Source: CAYLJO01 sp964383905
GTDB lineage: Bacteria > Acidobacteriota > Blastocatellia > Pyrinomonadales > Pyrinomonadaceae
Assembly: GCA_964383905.1 (NCBI GenBank)
Contig: CAYLJO010000290.1
Location: forward strand, 1-6,550
Length of the DNA: 6,550 bases
Direction: 5' to 3'
Shown: one piece after another, positions 6,432-6,550 of the stretch
Layout: the number at the start of each line of letters is the position of its first letter
How positions within the stretch are numbered: position 1 is the stretch's first letter
Translations under genes and position numbers: made by a program
Notes under the pieces: model-generated
Told to the model about the DNA's origin: nothing
The model's input: the letters and a program-made list of their open reading frames with translations, nothing else
Databases searched by the model: none

Positions 6432-6550
6432 CAACACAGTGTAATGGCCCGTTCCACATTTGAATCGGCGAGGTCGCCCTCAGTATCGAGTCTTGGGTTG
6501 AAGATTTTAGCGGGTCTCAGATGAGTGCGACCAACAGACTCACCACAGAG

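Noticed and set aside
6466..6478. Small GGCG/CGCC hairpin downstream of the permease as a terminator
   Set aside because: The stem is only 4-5 bp with no T run after it; 6432-6550 otherwise shows no supported feature.

Overview
The window reads as chromosomal DNA of an acidobacterium-like organism. The main reason is an 888-residue permease with the layout of the acidobacterial duplicated orphan permeases (ADOP). It sits directly behind the small PadR-family regulator that commonly accompanies such permeases. The secreted S9 peptidase with PD40 repeats and the moderately high GC content fit the same group. The phylum is an inference from gene families; no rRNA or other marker gene is present. 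All genes lie on the plus strand.

Layout: (1) 103-2154 is an intact secreted S9 (prolyl oligopeptidase-like) serine peptidase with a clear ribosome binding site, signal peptide, six SPDG-type propeller repeats and a Ser-Asp-His triad. (2) 2155-2500 holds no intact gene. It contains two tandem terminator-like hairpins (2183-2213 and 2227-2262), a minor 5-bp hairpin at 2266-2280, a long imperfect palindrome (2312-2387), and a short open frame from 2390 that may be debris of an unrelated gene. (3) About 2502-3271 is a broken gene: the C-terminal two thirds or so of a protein I recognise as the uncharacterised LIC_10091-like family. It lacks its N-terminal part and is split by a one-base deficit in a G run at 2781-2784. 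(4) 3272-3419 is intergenic. It has a good sigma70-type promoter and a perfect 21-bp odd-centred palindrome placed over the predicted transcription start, with a matching half-site on the -35 box. (5) 3420-6431 is a two-gene unit, the PadR regulator followed by the ADOP permease. The genes are separated only by a TAA stop and are in the same reading frame. (6) 6432-6550 shows no gene, RNA or convincing terminator.

The likely working unit is the PadR-ADOP pair: the regulator probably binds its own promoter palindrome and so controls the permease as well. No ATPase partner for the permease is visible. The peptidase is an independent, separately terminated unit. The stretch between the terminators and the PadR promoter looks like a decay zone where a gene has been truncated and frameshifted. 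I see no CRISPR array, tRNA, rRNA or intact mobile element. The best candidates for something undescribed are the PadR operator architecture and the long hairpin beside the decayed gene.
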